Shown: in pieces, positions 53,533 to 64,000 of the stretch
How positions within the stretch are numbered: position 1 is the first letter of the stretch
How the letters are laid out: the number at the start of each line of letters is the position of its first letter
Assembly: GCF_003573695.1 (NCBI RefSeq)
Contig: NW_020650859.1
Coordinates: 2,232,001 to 2,296,000, forward strand
Length of the DNA stretch: 64,000 bases
Source of the DNA: Papaver somniferum
Lineage: Eukaryota > Streptophyta > Magnoliopsida > Ranunculales > Papaveraceae
Reading direction: 5' to 3'
Program-made: the position numbers and the translations under genes
Notes under the pieces: generated by a model
The model's input: the letters and a program-made list of their open reading frames with translations, nothing else
Database searches by the model: none
What the model was told of the DNA's origin: nothing

Positions 53533-55000
53533 ATGATTGTGACCTATAGAGACCAAACAAACAGACTTGTTAGAATTAATCAAGAAGAACCTATCGAAAT
53601 TCTGAGCTCTGAGGTAGACAACCCAGATCAAACCGAAACAATGGGAGAACCCCGTACCCTCAAGGATTATATGTACCCAACTAGAGCTAGTCAACCTTCT
53701 TGTATTGTGCTACCCGAGGATAATGGCCATTATGAGCTGAAATCGAGCACAATACAGATGCTTCCTATTTTTAGAGGTGTTGAGAATGAAAACCCGTACC
53801 ACCATGTGAGAGAATTCGAGGAAATTTGTGGAACTCTGCGTTTCACTCAAATGTCCGACGAAACCCTAAAGTTAAGGCTTTTTCCTTTCTCCCTGAAAGA
53901 TAAGGCAAAGGCCTGGCTCTATGCTTTACAGCCTCAATCCATCATGACATGGGATGACCTCATAAAGGAGTTTTTCAAAAAGTTTTTCCCGAACCACAAG
54001 ACTGCGACAATTCGTCAAAGTCTGAATAGCTTTGTGCAATTAGGGTGAGACCTTAGCTAGATACCTGGAGAGATTCAATGAATTATTGCTCCAATGTCCC
54101 CATCATGGTTTTGAAAAATGGAGACTTGTGCAAATTTTGTATGAAGGTCTAGATGTGTCCACCCGAACAACGGTTGAGTCGATGTGTAATGGTCTATTCG
54201 TAGAAAAACTGCTGACGCGTCTTGGGACTTCTTGATTGAAGTAGCTGAAAAGACGCAACAGTGGGAATCCATCCGTGAAACCAGAAAGACTACATCCGAA
54301 GCAAAGGCTTTTAGGATTGAAGCGGATTTTGAGGGAAGAGCAAACATGGCATCAATAGTTAGGAGATTAGAAGAGTTAGAACTACATAAAAATTCAAAAC
54401 CTTCCACCACTACTCTCCGAGAACATGTCGCTTCGTCTGTTTGTGCTGCTTGTAACGACCCCAACCATCAATTCCAAAATTGTCCCGATTTGCTTGCAGT
54501 CCAGGAATCTAGGCTTGAACAGGCACATGCCATGTTTCAAAAACCAGAGCATAACCCTTATTCACAGACCTACAATCCAGGATGGAGAAACCACCCTAAC
54601 TTTTCATGGTCAAAAGGACCCACTCAGGAGGACCATCTCAACCCAATCAGAGCTATCAAAACAATCAGGGATATCAGAACAATCAAGGTTATCAACACCC
54701 GAGAAACCCTCAACAACAATCAAACTCTCAACAACAATCATATCCTCAACACAATACCGACAAGAGATTATCCACCCTAGAGGAAATGTTCCAGAGTTTG
54801 ATGCAAAGTCAGAAAAATCTAGATCAAAAGATGGATCAATGTGATGTGAGAGAGAAAAGGGTAAACTTCCGAGCCAACCCCAACAAAATCCAAAGAGGAT
54901 ATTTCAAACAGGCACAACATCCTGCACTGAAACCTCACCCGATCAAATCCATGCCATTACCACCCTCCGAAGTGGTAAAGTCATCGAGAACAACGTGGGC
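53533..55000 (+). pseudogene. Athila 2 gag region
   Basis: ATG 53533 opens the same Gag as element 1. It closes at 54048 because two bases are missing (ATTAGGGTGAG against ATTAGAAGGTGAG), and another base is lost near 54205. The zinc knuckle (CAACNDPNHQFQNC) follows at about 54448. Here the Gag tail frame is preserved from 54606, an asparagine/glutamine-rich stretch (SYQNNQGYQNNQGYQHPRNP), which shows what element 1 has lost. Confidence 0.87.
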
Positions 55001-56836
55001 GAACCTAATGAATCTGATACAAATTCCACGCTGTCTCCACAACCCCAGAAAACCAAAGAATCTGAGCAAGTTGGAAAATCTGACAATTCTACTGCTGTGA
55101 ATGTCCCTTTGCCAACTCATTCTCCTGTTGCCCCATTTCCTCAAAGATTGATCTATCAACAGAAAAGTACCCATTACAATGAGATGTTAGATCTGTTCAA
55201 GAGAGTCAACATCAACATTCCTTTTCTTGAAGCAATCAAGCAAATCCCTGCTTATGCCAAATTCCTCAAAGACTTGTGTACTCAAAAGCGCAAGCTCAAT
55301 GTGCAAAAACGTGCTTTCTTAGCTGAGCAGGTGAGTTCCATCATTCTGAACAAAACTCCACCCAAGTTTAGGGATCCAGGATGTCCAACAATTTCTTGCA
55401 CTATAGGAGAACACACGGTCAATAAAGCGTTATTAGACCTAGGTGCAAGTGTTAACCTACTGCCATATTCTGTTTATGAGCAGTTAGGTCTTGGGGAGTT
55501 GAAACCAACATCTATCACTCTACAACTGGCAGACCGATCTGTCAAGATTCCTCGTGGAGTGGTCGAAGACGTTTTGATCAAGGTTGACAAATTCTATTTT
55601 CCCGTAGACTTCATTGTCTTAGACACTCAACCTGTACAAAACCCAGACTGTCACATTCCTGTCATCTTAGGACGTCCTTTCTTGGCTACGTCCAACGCGA
55701 TCATTAATTGTCGTAATGGAGTGTTGAAACTGTCTTTTGGTAACATGACGGTAGAATTGAATGTGTTCGATATTAGTCAACAACCTGTGAATCTTGATGA
55801 TGATGATGTGCATGAAGTTAATATGATTGAAGGATTAATGCAAGATTCGTTGACTAACATTCTATCCGTCGACCCCTTTCAAGCATGTATGGAGAACTTT
55901 AACCCAGATTCCTATGATGATGCATACTGTAGTGACGTCCTATCTCTGCTCGAATCTGTACCTCAAATGGACGTCACTGAAAGGAAATATGAAGTGGAAC
56001 CACCCTTACTCTCTGATTCCAAGCTTATTCCATCCATTGTTGAGCCACCCAAGCTTGAATTGAAAACATTGCCTAGTACGTTGAAGTACGCATTCCTAGG
56101 TTCTTCTGATACTTTACCTGTCATTATTTCATCATGTTTAGACACGGAACAGGAAAGTAAGCTTTTAGAAGTACTTAAGGAACACAAAGAGGCCTTAGGA
56201 TGGACCATCTCAGATCTCAAAGGAATTAGTCCCACCATTTGCATGCACCACATTAACCTTGAAGAGAATGCCAAACCATCTAGGGAAATGCAAAGGAGAC
56301 TTAATCCTAACATGAGAGATGTAGTCAAAGGAGAGATCCTGAAACTACTTGATGCGGGTATCATATACCCAATTCCCGATAGCAAATGGGTTAGTCCCAT
56401 TCAAGTTGTGCCTAAGAAGTCAGGCATTACTGTAGTTCAGAACGACAAGAATGAATTAGTCCCTACTCGTACAACCACAGGATGGCGAGTATGCATCGAC
56501 TACAGGAAGTTGAACACAGTAACAAGGAAGGATCACTTCCCGCTCCCTTTCATTGACCAAATGCTAGAACGTGTGTCTGGACACAGTCACTACTGTTTTC
56601 TAGATGGCTTTTCCGGTTATAACCAAATTCACATTGCTCCAGAAGATCAGGAAAAAACTACATTCACGTGTCCATTTGGGACGTTTGCTTATAGACGTAT
56701 GCCCTTCGGGTTGTGTAATGCACCTGCTACTTTTCAGCGTTGCATGATGAGCATTTTTTCTGACATGATAGATAGTTTTCTCGAGATCTTTATGGATGAT
56801 TTCTCTGTTTTGGTTCCTCGTTTGACGAATGTTTGA
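55001..56836 (+). pseudogene. Athila 2 protease and reverse transcriptase (613-aa frame from 54995)
   Basis: The frame opens at ATG 54995 and stays intact across the protease (DLGASVNLLPYSVYEQLG) into the reverse transcriptase. Element 1 breaks between these domains. It includes [34 protein letters not shown] and FMDDFSV, then ends ten residues later because one T is missing from a run near 56811. Confidence 0.88.
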
Positions 56837-57605
56837 AGCATCTTGCCCTCGTGATATCCAGATGTAAAGAAAAGAACCTTGTTCTAAATTGGGAAAAATG
56901 CCATTTTATGGTGAATTCAGGAATAGTTCTAGGACACATCATCTCAGAAAAAGGAATTGAAGTGGATAAAGCTAAAGTTGACCTCATTCAACATCTACCA
57001 CAACCTTGCTCTGTGAAGGAGATCAGATCATTTCTAGGTCATGCTGGTTTTTACCGGCGATTCATCAAAGATTTCAGCAAAATCTCCAGACCTCTGTGCA
57101 GTCTTCTCTCCAAAGATGTTGCCTTCAATTTCGATGCTGCTTGTGTGAAGGCATGGGAGGAATTAAAAACCCTTCTCACCACCGCTCCTATAGTCCGACC
57201 ACCCGATTGGAATTCCGTTCGAACATGTGTGATGCCTCTGATTATGCTGTTGGTGCTGTTTTAGGACAGCGAGTTGATAGACTACCATATGTGATATACT
57301 ATGCTAGCAAAACCCTTAATGATGCCCAACTCAATTATTCAACTACCGAGAAGGAATTGCTTGCCGTCGTTTTCGCATTAGACAAGTTTAGATCTTATCT
57401 GATAGGGTCTAAGATCATCATATACACAGACCATGCGGCTTTGAAGTATCTTCTTTCCAAGAAGGATGCTAAAGCTCGCCTTATTCGATGGATACTCTTA
57501 TTACAGGAATTCGATCTCGAAATCCGTGATAAGAAAGGTTGTGAGAATGTGGTTGCTGATCATTTGTCTAGATTAACTTTAGAGTCTATTGATGAATTGA
57601 GCTGA
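56837..57605 (+). pseudogene. Athila 2 RT end and RNase H
   Basis: RT connection residues ([12 protein letters not shown]) read from 56833. A cluster of small deletions at 57211-57226 shifts the frame, and RNase H ([25 protein letters not shown]) then reads to Glu-Leu-Ser-stop at 57605. This is the same stop as in element 1. Confidence 0.87.
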
Positions 57606-58940
57606 TTAGAGAATCATTCCCAGATGAACAGCTGATGTCTATCTCAGACCTTCCTTGGTTTGCTGATATTGTTAACTACCTCGCTACAGGTAGGATGCCC
57701 TCACGTTGGTCGAGACAAGACCGCTCTAAATTCCTGGCTGAAGTCAAACATTTCCTTTGGGATGACCCATATTTGTTTAAGTACTGCCCAGACCAAATCA
57801 TTAGGAGATGTGTCCCCAACACTGAACAGAAAGATGTGATATCTTTCTGTCATGACCAAGCATGTGGAGGCCATTTCAGTGCCAAGAAAACCGCTGCAAA
57901 GATCTTGCAGTGTGGATTCTATTGGCCATCATTGTTCAAGGATTGCCATGATTATTGTGTTGCTTGTGAACGCTGTCAAAAGCTAGGAAGCATTTCGAGG
58001 AGAAACATGATGCCATTGAACCCCATTTTGATTGTGGAGATTTTTGATGTTTGGGGGATAGACTTCATGGGTCCATTTCCCATGTCTGACAGCAAGTTGT
58101 ACATCCTAGTCGCAGTTGATTACGTTTCTAAGTGGGTAGAAGCCATAGCAACCAGAACAAATGACCACAAGGTGGTACTTTCATTTCTAAAGGAAACATA
58201 TTTGCACGTTTTGGTACCCCTAGAGCTATCATCAGTGACGGCGGTTCACATTTTCGTAACAAGTACTTTGAGTCTTTAGTACGCAAGTATGGCATAACTC
58301 ACAAGGTTGCTACTCCGTACCACCCTCAGACTAGTGGACAAGGAAGTTCTAATAGGGAAATTAAGCACATTCTGGAGAAGACGGTCAACCCGTCCAGGAA
58401 AGATTGGTCATTGAGATTGAATGATGCTTTGTGGGCCTATAGAACAGCTTATAAGACACCAATTGGCATGTCCCCCTATCGTCTAGTGTATGGAAAGCCG
58501 TGCCATCTACCTGTGGAATTAGAACATCGTGCCTACTGGGCAATCAAAGAGCTGAACTTCTCTGGACGAAGCTGGAATTCAAAGGAAACTTCAACTCAAC
58601 GAGTTGGAAGAATTGAGAAATGAGGCTTATGAGTGCCAAGTTATATAAGCAGAAGATGAAGATGTTTCATGATAAGCGTATTCTGCGCAAATCCTTCACT
58701 CCTGGTCAGAAAGTCTTGCTGTATGACTCCCGATTACATCTTTTTCCAGGAAAACTGCGTTCCAGATGGAAGGGTCCGTACCTAGTACGCACAGTTTTTC
58801 CTCATGGAGCTGTAGAGCTGGAGGATGTCTCCAACAAGAACGTTTTCAAAGTCAACGGGCAGAGATTAAAGCCATTCCTTGAGCCATTTCCACCCGACAT
58901 TGAAACAACCAACCTGGAGGACCCAGTCTATGTGGACTAA
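57606..58940 (+). pseudogene. Athila 2 integrase region
   Basis: The frame from 57635 carries the zinc site ([15 protein letters not shown]) and first catalytic Asp (GIDFMGPF). It is lost at about 58195, where several bases differ from element 1, before the second Asp. Further small deletions occur at about 58342, 58560 and 58632. The C-terminal 106 residues read from 58620 to 58940 and end PVYVD. Confidence 0.87.
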
Positions 58941-59799
58941 ACTGGTCCACTCTTTCCCTAAATAACCAAAAAGTTTTCCAAATCTTTCCCTAAAAACCAA
59001 AATTTTTCGTTTTCCCATCAAAACCAAATGTTTCCCAACAAAACCAAATTTTTTCCAAAAAGTCCAATCCCATTAAAAACCAAATTTTCTTGTAGATAAT
59101 GTGTTAGTTAAATTTTGTTATATTTTGTGCTCATCCATTGTGACTCCTAATATGATGGATTTTTGCCTTGAATAACGGAGTTTTAATCGAGCTTCGCCGT
59201 ACAATCGGGTATTCTCTCTCCTTTTACTCTACTCAGCATGTTCCTCTTCATATTGTTTTATAATTCTTTCCATATTTTGAAACATTGAGGACAATGTTTA
59301 GTTTAGGTTTGGGGGTATAGAGTAGATACCATGATAATTGCATAATTGAAACAAAACTCCTTCTTTTTGAAAAAATTGAAAAATTCCAAAAAAAAAAATT
59401 AAAAAATAAAAAAAAATTAAAAAAATCATAAAAATGGAGCTCATTTACCTTGAAATGTTGACTCTTGTGCAAATATGTATTTTATTAGGAGTCTTAGTCT
59501 AGATATTTAGGCACCCTGATTCTAGCACAATTCACATAGTGATAAGAAATTTGCACGCGCACGATCTACCAATACATGTATGGCCTCGATCTTCAAGGTG
59601 TTTGATAGGAAGTTACGATTGCCAATCACTTTAGAATACTGAACGAAACTTGACTAGCTTGTTCTTTGGTTGGGGATAGAAGGTGGAGGTTACATTAAGA
59701 AAGACAACCATCGAATTTAACTGGGTGCATCAAAAAGGGCTACCTCTTGCAAAGTGTCATGTAATTTTTGTTTCCTTTTGTTATGTATCAAAAGTGTCC

Positions 59800-59840
<41 letters not shown>

Positions 59841-60467
59841 CAGTTTTCATTCATTCTCTCTTGTTCCAAAAATAAAAGAGAGTAATCAATGTAAATAAGA
59901 GTCATGTAAAGAGTCATCTTTTTGTTGTAAATAGTCTTGTAATAAGCAAGGAGGGTGCAGCCATCGATGTATAACGCGGGTAAACTGAAATATCACCAAC
60001 TCATTGGGTGAACATTCACAATTCTCGTAAAGCCGGACAACTAGCTTGGCTTAGAATTCGGTTCTTAGCCTAAAAACTATCTCTTGGTGGTTAGTAGTCA
60101 TAACTTCAGGTCATTCTAGAAACATGTGTAGATACACTTTACACTCTTATCACATGTTTTTTTTTGTTATCAGTGCTAGGATCGTGCCTTGATAGCTAGA
60201 TTGACATCTCCATTTTGCTGTGAGCTTAAACTGACTTGCACATGTCACATTTGATGGAATCTGAGCTTATATTTTGACCTAGAACTTTGTAGGTACGTTC
60301 TAAGCAAACCTTCACGAGACTTAACTCGTCCACTAGGGACACTTAGTCGTTTAAAAGGCTTAGTGCATACGCTAAATGCATTCGAGAGACCAGCGACAGT
60401 GGTATAGGTAGGATTTCCTTAGTTTTGTTTTACTTGAGGACAAGTAAAATTCAGGTTTGGGGGTATT
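58941..60467 (+). other. Athila 2 3' non-coding region, A-tract and polypurine tract
   Basis: No env-like frame. A single A tract lies at 59806-59837. The TTGAGGACAA plus AGGTTTGGGGGTA motif occurs at 59285-59318 and again just before the 3' LTR (60435-60465). Confidence 0.8.
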
Positions 60468-62370
60468 TGATGAGTGCCAAATAAATGTATATATTTATCC
60501 CTTTTTGTTGGCATTTAACTCATCTTTTGTGCAGTAATTCTACATTTTATCCCATATTCTGTATTTTCATTGTTTTCAAGAATAAATATTTTTCTTACTT
60601 AATTTTGCATTTTTAGGTAATAAATAAAGTTTGGATGAATAGCAGAGCGGAAAAGAGCAGAAAAGTAGTGAAAAGCCGGGAGGAATTACACAAGGAAGCC
60701 GCAAAGAATGGAGCGCACGTCCAAAAAGCTAGGAATGGGCTCAAGAAGGAAGAATTGTTCTTAAAGAAGATATGGGCTTGGCATACCCAAGGCCCAAAAC
60801 CCTTACCCAAACCCATTTTCTATATCCATACCCGCCTCAATTCCCGATCGTCAGATTGGATCGCATCTGCATCCTACGGTCGGTTCTTTGCCTGCGCATC
60901 AAACCTCGATACTTCCGCTTAACACTACAACACCTAACTCCATCTTGGGTCGTCCGTTTTGCTACATCCCTTCATCCGACGGTCGCTCCACGCTTACCTC
61001 CGTATCGCCGTTGGATCCACCTACCATCTTCCCATCCATCGCTCCTTGTCACAGATCATCAAACTCCGTTGAACCTGCTTCACACCCTAGCAACCGAACA
61101 CTTACACCCCAAACAAACAGACCCTAATCTCATTATCCATCGAGTTCTCTTCTCCCCAAATCTCTGCAACTCCATCACATCCACTAGCTACACCTCCATC
61201 TCTTCACCCATCACCTTCTGCTCCACCATCACCTCTTCCCCGACCTAAGCCCATCATCACCATCACATGCTATCTCTTTATCAACCACTAATTTCTCCAA
61301 TTTCTCATCTCTCTTCTCACTGAAACCCTAGGTGAGAAATTGGGGATATAAGTGATGTTAAAGCAACAATTGGAGCATGAGATGAACGAGAAGAAGTAAT
61401 TGGAGAGTGGGTCGACGAGATGAAGTGAGTATCTCAACACATTAGGTAAATCAATTTTACCTAATTTTCTATTTTTTGGGGAAAAGGGGTTGGAACCCTA
61501 ATTCTGAGAGGGGGAGTATATATTTGTAATGTTTTGTGTGAGAGAGGAGTGGGGATGATCTCTGGACTAGCCAGGAGAGAATTTAAACCAAAATATTATG
61601 AAATTCCAATTTCAGTCTTCTTATGCAGTTAACAGTTGATTGTTGTGTGTATGTTATGTTTCAATTAGCATATGTGATGAATGTTGATACTGTTAACATG
61701 TGTAGTATGAGCTAATTAGCAACAAGCTGAGGCTTTGATGAAGCCTTGGTGCACTGTCAAATGGTAAATTGCTAGGATAGGATGCCATATGCCCTGTTTT
61801 GCTTGAGCATTGAGAAGAAAGCAGTGCTATGATTGCCTGTGATTGATTGTGCTGTCAAAAGACAGTCAATACTAGGGGTATTTCTGTTAGCAAGCTGTTT
61901 TTCTTTCCTTTCTATTGTAAGCATAGGACTCACTTCAACCTAGGAATATGTTATTTGATTAGGACACAAGGTGGAATCTAAGCCTTGGCTTAGCCACAAT
62001 ATCTTTCTCAGTCACTTACATTTTCAGTCTTGCTTTGCTTCAAATTCAGTTTATATTTCTTAGCTATTGTCTTGCAATTTGTAGTCTCTGTGCACTGAAA
62101 ACAGTGCACAAAATCTCCCTCTGCCCTTGGCTTCCAAGCCTTGGTTCTTAGCTGTTTTCTTTGCTGCTTTGCTTTACCTTGCTGTTTTGGTTCTTTACTT
62201 CTGCCACTTTGTATGCCATATTGCTTTGTCTTGCTCACTGTCTCTATTATTAGCTTAGGTTTCTCTTATAGTGCTCCCACTCCCTGTGGACTTTCCCCTG
62301 CTTTCCTTCTATTCTATAAACTTGGCCTTGTATACTTGCAAGTTTTGTGTGCAACCCCATTTCCACACCA
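60468..62370 (+). repeat. 3' LTR of Athila 2 (1903 bp)
   Basis: Same length as the 5' copy and nearly identical to it. It is followed by TTAAC. Confidence 0.95.
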
Positions 62371-64000
62371 TTAACTTATCACAAATTTTGACTGGGATCT
62401 TAAACAATTCATTTGATACACATCCAAAGAAGTACTGACATTTTTTATCATAACAGTTTTCCCCGTATTGTTTAGGGCACTACTGTTCCATCCAATAACT
62501 CTGGTTCTCATCGTATCCACTAATGGTTCAAAACATTCGACTTTAGATCTGGTAGTAAACAGTGGCGAACCTAGATATTTATCAGTTAGGGGAATAGCAG
62601 TAACATCTAAGATGTCTTTTACCCGTCTTCTAATATCTGAATCTGTTTTGGAACTAAAGAAAACCCCCGACTTGTTTATATTTATTAGCTTCCCTGATGA
62701 TAGACTAAAATCTCTAAAAAGTTTAACTAAACTTTCAACACTCACTTTACTGAACAGTAAACAGTCATCAGCGAAAAGTAAATGACTAATGGGGGGAGAT
62801 TTATTAACAAGTTTTATACCCTTGATCATCCCTAAATTCTCAACATTCGTAATAGTTTTAGATAACGCTTCCATACAAAACAAGAAGAGATAGGGAGATA
62901 TCAGATCTCCCTGCCTCAGCCCCCTAGTCGGTTTAAAAAAGTTTGTCGGAAGCCCATTTAAAAGAACAACTAAAGTCATCGTCGAGATGCATTGGTGTAC
63001 CAAGTTACACCATTTACTGTTGAAACCCATTTTATTCATAATACGAATTAAAAAGTCTCATTCTACCCTGTCGAATGCTTTCGACATATCAATTTTTAGG
63101 CCCATAAAACCATTCTTTGATTTTGAATTTTTCATTTTATGGATTAATTCGTGTGCCAGAGTAATGTTTTCTGATATCTGCCTTCCAGGGATGAAGGAAG
63201 ATTGGTAGGGAGAAATAGTTTTTTCAAGCAGGGACTTCATTCTCCTTGCCATTAACTTAGATATTATTTTATAACAGGTATTTGCTAGAGCTATAGGCCT
63301 AAACTCCACAGGAGTTGTAGGGTTAAGATTTTTGGGGATTAAAGAGATGAAAGAGGCATTCATCTCTTTAGAAATGTGCTCAGTAATTAAATTTTTTGAA
63401 CCATGTTAGTTAAATTAGCTTTAACAATTTCCCAATTCTGTTGAAAGAAATTGGATGGAAAACCATCCGGTCCTGGACTTTTATCCGGTTCCATAGAGAA
63501 GAGAGTTTTCTTGATCTCGTTTCCCAGAGGAGTAGCACACAACATGTCGTTGTCCTCTTGATATATAGTATTTGGTATAAGATTTATCATACTCTGGTCA
63601 ATATCAGTGTTTACTGTAGTAGTAATTTTCTGAAAGTGACTTGTTATACAATCTGAAATTTCCTCCTTTGTGTTTAACCAAACATTATTTTCATCTTTAA
63701 GATTTTCGATTCTGTTTCTCCTAAATCTATGTTTAGCTCTATTGTGGAAAAATCTAGTGTTTCTGTACCCTAAAGCAATATTCTGGGCTCTACTCTTATC
63801 TTTCCAAAAAATTTCTTTTATAACATACCATTTAGCAAGTTCGCGTCTCAAGTTTGCTAGGTCAGTTATTTTGTTAGGTTAGTTTACCGTGTTATTTGTC
63901 TTATCCATATCTTTTTTTTTATCTTTTGAATGTTACTACTGATGTTTCCAAAACTAGTTATATTCCAATGTTTCAAGATATGTTTCACATTTAAAAGTTT
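62371..64000 (-). pseudogene. L1-type LINE ORF2, reverse transcriptase part (runs off the window)
   Basis: Minus-strand reverse transcriptase of a plant L1-type non-LTR retrotransposon. Motifs in order are the pre-RT region (GYRNTRFFHNRAKHRFRRNR), then PDKSPGPDGFPSNFFQQNWE, then ISLIPKNLNPTTPVEFRPIA, then LKIDMSKAFDRVE, then RGLRQGDLISPYLFL, and FADDCLLFSK, the catalytic FADD box. The frame breaks in an A run near 63397. A tryptophan codon after Asp-Arg-Val-Glu has become TGA (63058-63060). At 62371-62375 it meets the Athila 2 target duplication and resumes at 50622. The endonuclease domain would lie beyond 64000. It is a dead copy. Confidence 0.9.

Larger units (their letters stand above)
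50623..62370 (+). mobile_element. Ty3/gypsy Athila-type LTR retrotransposon, element 2
   Basis: A full-length 11.75-kb insertion with two 1903-bp LTRs (50623-52525 and 60468-62370), target duplication TTAAC, tRNA-Asp primer site, CTG-rich leader, gag-pol and polypurine tract. Pol is nearly identical to that of element 1 (few substitutions from about 54400 on), while the LTRs and the start of gag are clearly diverged from it. The two LTRs differ at roughly fifteen sites by eye, so the insertion is recent. It sits inside a minus-strand LINE. Coding is broken by many 1-3 nt indels. Confidence 0.95.

Noticed and set aside
1..64000. tRNA, rRNA or snRNA genes
   Set aside because: I looked for cloverleaf landmarks and rRNA cores and saw none; the tRNA-like matches are retrotransposon primer sites. 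A covariance-model scan would be needed to exclude small RNAs.

Overview
This is plant nuclear DNA, from a dicot to judge by its content. It holds Ty1/copia and Ty3/gypsy (Athila-type) LTR retrotransposons, an L1-type LINE, intron-containing host genes, a receptor-like-protein (RLP) cluster and a restorer-like PPR gene. The species cannot be fixed from the sequence; the repeat style would suit a large, repeat-rich basal eudicot (Ranunculales-like), but that is only an impression.

Layout. 1-4543 is a nearly complete copia element, missing most of its 5' LTR, with one open gag-pol frame whose second integrase acidic residue is changed. 5.6-10.5 kb is a decaying RLP cluster: a transmembrane-tail remnant, a near full-length RLP broken by frame changes in its N-terminal LRR region, and a second LRR fragment. 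10.5-15.8 kb has no recognisable gene, only degenerate repeats. 15.8-18.5 kb is a terminal-inverted-repeat element carrying two SANT/Myb-like genes of the kind linked to PIF/Harbinger transposons but no transposase; it ends in a ~90-bp-arm palindrome.

18.86-33.16 kb is a reverse-transcriptase gene split by Athila element 1 (19700-31716, 5-bp target duplication GATTA). 33.5-36.4 kb is an intact seven-exon DHHC palmitoyltransferase gene (PAT16-like). 37.8-42.2 kb holds a five-exon FKBP20-1 gene, a decayed intron-containing copy of it, and an intronless 13-repeat PPR gene between them. 42.3-46.7 kb carries LINE scraps, local duplications and an orphan transit-peptide-like exon.

46.75-47.17 kb is a 70-bp minisatellite, and 47.2-49.46 kb is minus-strand LTR-retrotransposon debris. 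49.46-64.0 kb is an L1-type LINE on the minus strand, split by Athila element 2 (50623-62370, target duplication TTAAC).

The host genes likely to work are PAT16 (33.5 kb), PPR (38.8 kb) and FKBP20-1 (41.1 kb). Most of the rest is transposon biology in nested layers. The two Athila copies are almost identical through pol, diverge in their LTRs and 5' gag, and share a frame break between RNase H and integrase. This points to a mosaic ancestry from an already defective source. Many other lesions are 1-3 nt indels, often in homopolymers, so some could be assembly errors.
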